NCBI GenBank assembly: GCA_944389175.1
Contig: CALXLK010000002.1
Span: 163,083-227,082, forward strand
Direction of reading: 5' to 3'
DNA length: 64,000 bases
From: an uncultured Opitutales bacterium
GTDB taxonomy: Bacteria > Verrucomicrobiota > Verrucomicrobiia > Opitutales > Intestinicryptomonadaceae
Shown here: piece after piece, positions 61,553 to 64,000 of the stretch
Position numbering within the stretch: the first letter of the stretch is position 1
How the letters are laid out: the number at the start of each line of letters is the position of its first letter
Notes under the pieces: generated by a model
What the model saw: the letters and a program-made list of their open reading frames with translations, nothing else
Told to the model about the DNA's origin: nothing
Databases searched by the model: none
Made by a program: the position numbers and the translations under genes

Positions 61553-63247
61553 ATGATGAAATATTTTGGAATATGTTTATTTTTGTCTGTTTCTCTATTG
61601 GGCTTTGGGGAGACTGTGTTTGATTTTGACAAGTATAGTACCCCCGGGAGCGATCCGTTTGAGACTATGTCCAAGCTTGTGGAGCTTGTCAGGGCCGAAG
61701 GGGGCAAGGATTGCAAGATAGTAATGTCGCCAAAGACATATGTGTTTAAAAAGTCGAAAGATTACGGGGCATTCTTAGACCTGAAAGACATAAAAAACCT
61801 TACGATTGACGGGCGCGGGGCAAAGGTTAGAATAGATCCCTACAACGGCTTTTGCAAGATACAATCCTGCGAGAATGTCGTCGTCAGGAACTTTGATTTT
61901 GCGCTGAGGAGGCCCGCATTTACGCAGGGCGACATAGTTGACGTGCACGCCGACGGCTTTACGTTCAGGGTTGACAAGGGGTATCCGAAACCGCCGTCCA
62001 ATGAATTTACATTGAAGGAGTATCCGACCGAAAAATGGCGGTGGGGTTCGGTCATGGAAAGAAAGACCAAGCAGCTTAAGAAGAATTTTTGCGACCACCT
62101 GTTCATAGAGTCGGTTGAGAAGGCCGGCAAGGATCTGTACAGGGTGCGCGTCCGCAACGACTATGTAAAAAGGCTTACCTGCGATTCTCCCCTCAGCGAC
62201 GGCGACGTTTGGGTTATGCCCGTCTATGGGGAGCGCAATTCCAAAATTGGAGGATTCTTGTACACTGTTTCCGTCGTATTTTCAAAGGACATACTCGTTG
62301 AAAACGTGCGGGTGTCCTCGACGAGCCATGCCGGCTTTTCCGGATCCTCCAACTACGGGAAGCTTACGCTAAAGAATTGCGTGTTGACTTGGCGCGAAGG
62401 GTCGAAGGACATGATATCCTCATGGCGCGACGGATCGCACTTTAAGAACAACAAAGTTGGGCCAACGCTCGACGGGTGCCGTTTTGAGGGCATGCTCGAC
62501 GACGCCATAAACATAAGCGCCGCGCCCGCCTTTGTAGTAAAGGAGTTTTCGCCCACGAGCTTTCAGATGCGCCGTTTCGGATTTTCAGAAGGCGATAGGA
62601 TAGGGCTGCTATACGGCAATACCGGAGAGTGGAAAGAAGGGCTTAGGGCAGCCAAGGGCTCGAAGGGGCTGCGCCTGAATATCGACAAGCCCGTGAAGTT
62701 TACGGTGTGGAAGCCGATTTCCGAGTACGACATTGTAAGCGGCAACAGCAAGGCCAACGCCCTGGCGACGCAATTTTTTAACATGGAATACATAAACGAC
62801 GGCTTTGCCGTCAGGAACTGCCGCTTTGGGATTCAGCGCCGCTTTTCTATTATTGTGCGCGCGTATAACGGGGTTATTGAAAACAACCTCATAGAGGGAG
62901 GCGCGGGCATGCGAATAACCAATGAATTGGGCAGTTGGTTCGAGGGGCCGATGCCAAAAAACATAGTGGTAAGAAACAACTCTGTGAAGGTGGACAGAGA
63001 GTGCGTTCCAGTGGCCGTAGGCAATCAATTCGCCGCAAAAGTCAAGTCCGTTGATTTTGTCAACAATATCCAGTTCGACTCCAATAAAATCTACGGCTAT
63101 TCAAACCGCGCCGCATGTCTGATGTTAGTACATAATTGCAACGGTTTAAAGGGTGAAAACAACAAATTCTTTACATGCGAGGCCTCTCCCATACCCGTGC
63201 AAACGGCCGTGAAAATCATAAATTCAAAAAGCATCTCGCTTAAGTAG
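61553..63247 (+). CDS. Secreted right-handed beta-helix protein, GH110-like (copy A)
   Basis: 564 residues. The signal peptide is MMKYFGICLFLSVSLLGFG; the start is ATG 61553 or, 3 bases later, 61556. The mature protein is a repeated parallel beta-helix: IDGRGAKVRI, VRNFDFALR, VENVRVSSTSHAG and VRNCRFGIQ. The segment GCRFEGMLDDAINISAAP carries an Asp-Asp pair in the position of the catalytic acids of GH110 alpha-1,3-galactosidases and other pectin-lyase-fold glycosidases. It may remove terminal galactose or cut a polyuronide, but the substrate is unclear. A second copy starts 317 bases after its stop. Confidence 0.7.
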   Translation: MMKYFGICLFLSVSLLGFGETVFDFDKYSTPGSDPFETMSKLVELVRAEGGKDCKIVMSPKTYVFKKSKDYGAFLDLKDIKNLTIDGRGAKVRIDPYNGFCKIQSCENVVVRNFDFALRRPAFTQGDIVDVHADGFTFRVDKGYPKPPSNEFTLKEYPTEKWRWGSVMERKTKQLKKNFCDHLFIESVEKAGKDLYRVRVRNDYVKRLTCDSPLSDGDVWVMPVYGERNSKIGGFLYTVSVVFSKDILVENVRVSSTSHAGFSGSSNYGKLTLKNCVLTWREGSKDMISSWRDGSHFKNNKVGPTLDGCRFEGMLDDAINISAAPAFVVKEFSPTSFQMRRFGFSEGDRIGLLYGNTGEWKEGLRAAKGSKGLRLNIDKPVKFTVWKPISEYDIVSGNSKANALATQFFNMEYINDGFAVRNCRFGIQRRFSIIVRAYNGVIENNLIEGGAGMRITNELGSWFEGPMPKNIVVRNNSVKVDRECVPVAVGNQFAAKVKSVDFVNNIQFDSNKIYGYSNRAACLMLVHNCNGLKGENNKFFTCEASPIPVQTAVKIINSKSISLK

Positions 63248-63526
63248 CCAGAATAACCAGGGGCAATCCGCCGACAATGGACGTATCTTGGCGGAACGTC
63301 AGCGGTTATAAACTCCCTTGTTTTTCAGCGAATGGCATTTTGCCGGTTTCTTCGTAGAAACAGCCAAATCCGGGGGCGTGGAAGTCTTTTGCCGGTGGGG
63401 GAATCTCCAGTGCGCATAGAATTGTCAATACCTTTTGAGTTTGTTCCCGTGCAGTTGCGCCAATTAAGGCGCATTGTTGTCGAACTCTGAGTTGTTTTGC
63501 CATGGAACACTGCCAAAGGTTTCCCA
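63248..63526. other. Intergenic region between tandem beta-helix genes
   Basis: No gene is seen. A hairpin TCCGCC / GGCGGA at 63267-63295 follows the first copy but lacks a T run, so it is not a typical terminator. The 5' part of this spacer differs from the upstream region of the first copy. Confidence 0.5.
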
Positions 63527-63554
63527 TTGACACTCTTCAATTTTTTTGTAATAT
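63527..63554 (+). promoter_or_regulatory. Candidate promoter of beta-helix copy B
   Basis: TTGACA at 63527, 16-base spacer, TAATAT at 63549. An alternative -10 (TATTAT) is at 63552. The ATG at 63564 is only about 9 bases downstream, so the mRNA could be almost leaderless. Confidence 0.45.
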
Positions 63555-63563
63555 TATTGGAAT

Positions 63564-64000
63564 ATGTTGAAAATATTTGTAATTCATGTGTTCTTGTTTG
63601 TGAATTCGGTAGTATTAGCGGCCGCGGTTTTTGATTTTGATGCGTATCATACGCCTGGGGCCGATCCGTTCGAGACAATGTCCAAGCTTGTGGAGCTTGT
63701 CAAGGCCGAGGAGGGCAAGGATTGCAAGATAGTAATGTCGCCCAAGACGTATGTGTTTAAAAAGTCGAAAGATTACGGGGCATTCTTAAATTTGCGCGAC
63801 ATAAAAAACCTGACGATTGACGGGCGCGGTGCAAGGGTTAGAATATCTCCCTACAACGAATTTTGCAAAATACAATCCTGCGAGAATGTCGTCGTTAGGA
63901 ACTTTGATTTTGCGCTAAAGAGACCCGCATTTACGCAGGGCGACATAGTTGACGTGCACGCCGACGGCTTTACGTTCAGGGTTGACAAGGGGTATCCGAA
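63564..64000 (+). CDS. Secreted right-handed beta-helix protein, GH110-like (copy B, truncated by window edge)
   Basis: 145 complete codons visible, open at the right edge. It starts MLKIFVIHVFLFVNSVVLAAA, a signal peptide unlike that of copy A, and continues VFDFDAYHTPGADPFETM. From about residue 23 it runs collinear with copy A without gaps. By eye about 23 of 309 bases differ, none in the last 76. So this is a recent tandem duplicate, or the copies are homogenised by recombination. It carries the same beta-helix start. Function as for copy A, unknown in detail. Confidence 0.75.
   Translation, partial: MLKIFVIHVFLFVNSVVLAAAVFDFDAYHTPGADPFETMSKLVELVKAEEGKDCKIVMSPKTYVFKKSKDYGAFLNLRDIKNLTIDGRGARVRISPYNEFCKIQSCENVVVRNFDFALKRPAFTQGDIVDVHADGFTFRVDKGYP

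Noticed and set aside
1..64000. CRISPR arrays, tRNA or rRNA genes, prophage or transposase genes
   Set aside because: None were seen by eye on either strand; no repeat-spacer pattern, T-loop consensus or transposase motif was found.

Overview
The window reads as a chromosomal segment of a Gram-negative bacterium of the PVC group, most likely a Verrucomicrobiota (Opitutae-like) organism. This assignment is an inference. It rests on Tat-exported Gfo/Idh/MocA proteins and sugar isomerases beside secreted glycosidases, an OGG1-type glycosylase, a Kdo transferase (so an LPS outer membrane), Mla-type lipid transport, and a protein-phosphatase/STAS partner-switch pair. Coding density is high, G+C is moderate, and no rRNA, tRNA, CRISPR array, insertion sequence or phage gene was recognised.

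Layout. 1-4109 (+): the end of alaS, then smc, closed by a perfect bidirectional terminator shared with a convergent secreted GH13 enzyme (4285-5775, -). 6321-14578 (-): a tightly overlapping ten-gene operon that starts with recR and ends with a recO-like gene; between them lie uppP, an amidohydrolase, an SGNH hydrolase, tmk, holB, a TIM-barrel isomerase, ybeY and a DUF502 protein. 14704-22092 (-): hisC, a CorC/HlyC-like CBS protein, acnA, a STAS protein, a PP2C/SpoIIE phosphatase and ebfC, ended by a terminator.

22214-32399 (+): a carbohydrate region. It holds a lipoprotein GH78 alpha-L-rhamnosidase, an RmlD-like reductase, a beta-lactamase-fold protein whose catalytic motifs are lost, a solute-binding-like protein without a transporter, and three Tat-exported proteins (two Gfo/Idh/MocA and one xylose-isomerase-like). 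32510-37512 (+): an Mla-type lipid ABC transporter (STAS-MlaE fusion, MlaF, MlaD, auxiliary lipoprotein) followed by fabD and a small secreted protein. 38054-42590 (-): a lipoprotein, an OGG1-type glycosylase, a FabZ-like dehydratase, a ketoacyl synthase and waaA.

42777-45383 (+): a sulfonate/nitrate-type ABC importer. 45764-46606 (-): a signal-less ApbE. 46674-50781 (+): a coiled-coil membrane protein, a Pal/OmpA lipoprotein, an orphan LolD-type ATPase, an NSS sodium symporter with a large loop insertion, and a 47-residue MetS-like companion gene. 51474-54403 (+): ppdK. 54558-60723 (+): a complete tripartite RND efflux pump. 60897-61469 (-): aroK. 61553-64000 (+): two tandem, recently duplicated secreted beta-helix proteins (GH110-like), the second cut by the window edge.

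Together the accessory genes suggest a glycan-degrading lifestyle: surface enzymes (GH13, GH78, beta-helix proteins, SGNH esterase) release sugars and Tat-exported NAD(P)-dependent proteins may modify them outside the cytoplasm. Sodium- and ATP-driven importers and PPDK/aconitase provide uptake and central metabolism. All functional calls come from reading translated motifs; no database search was run.
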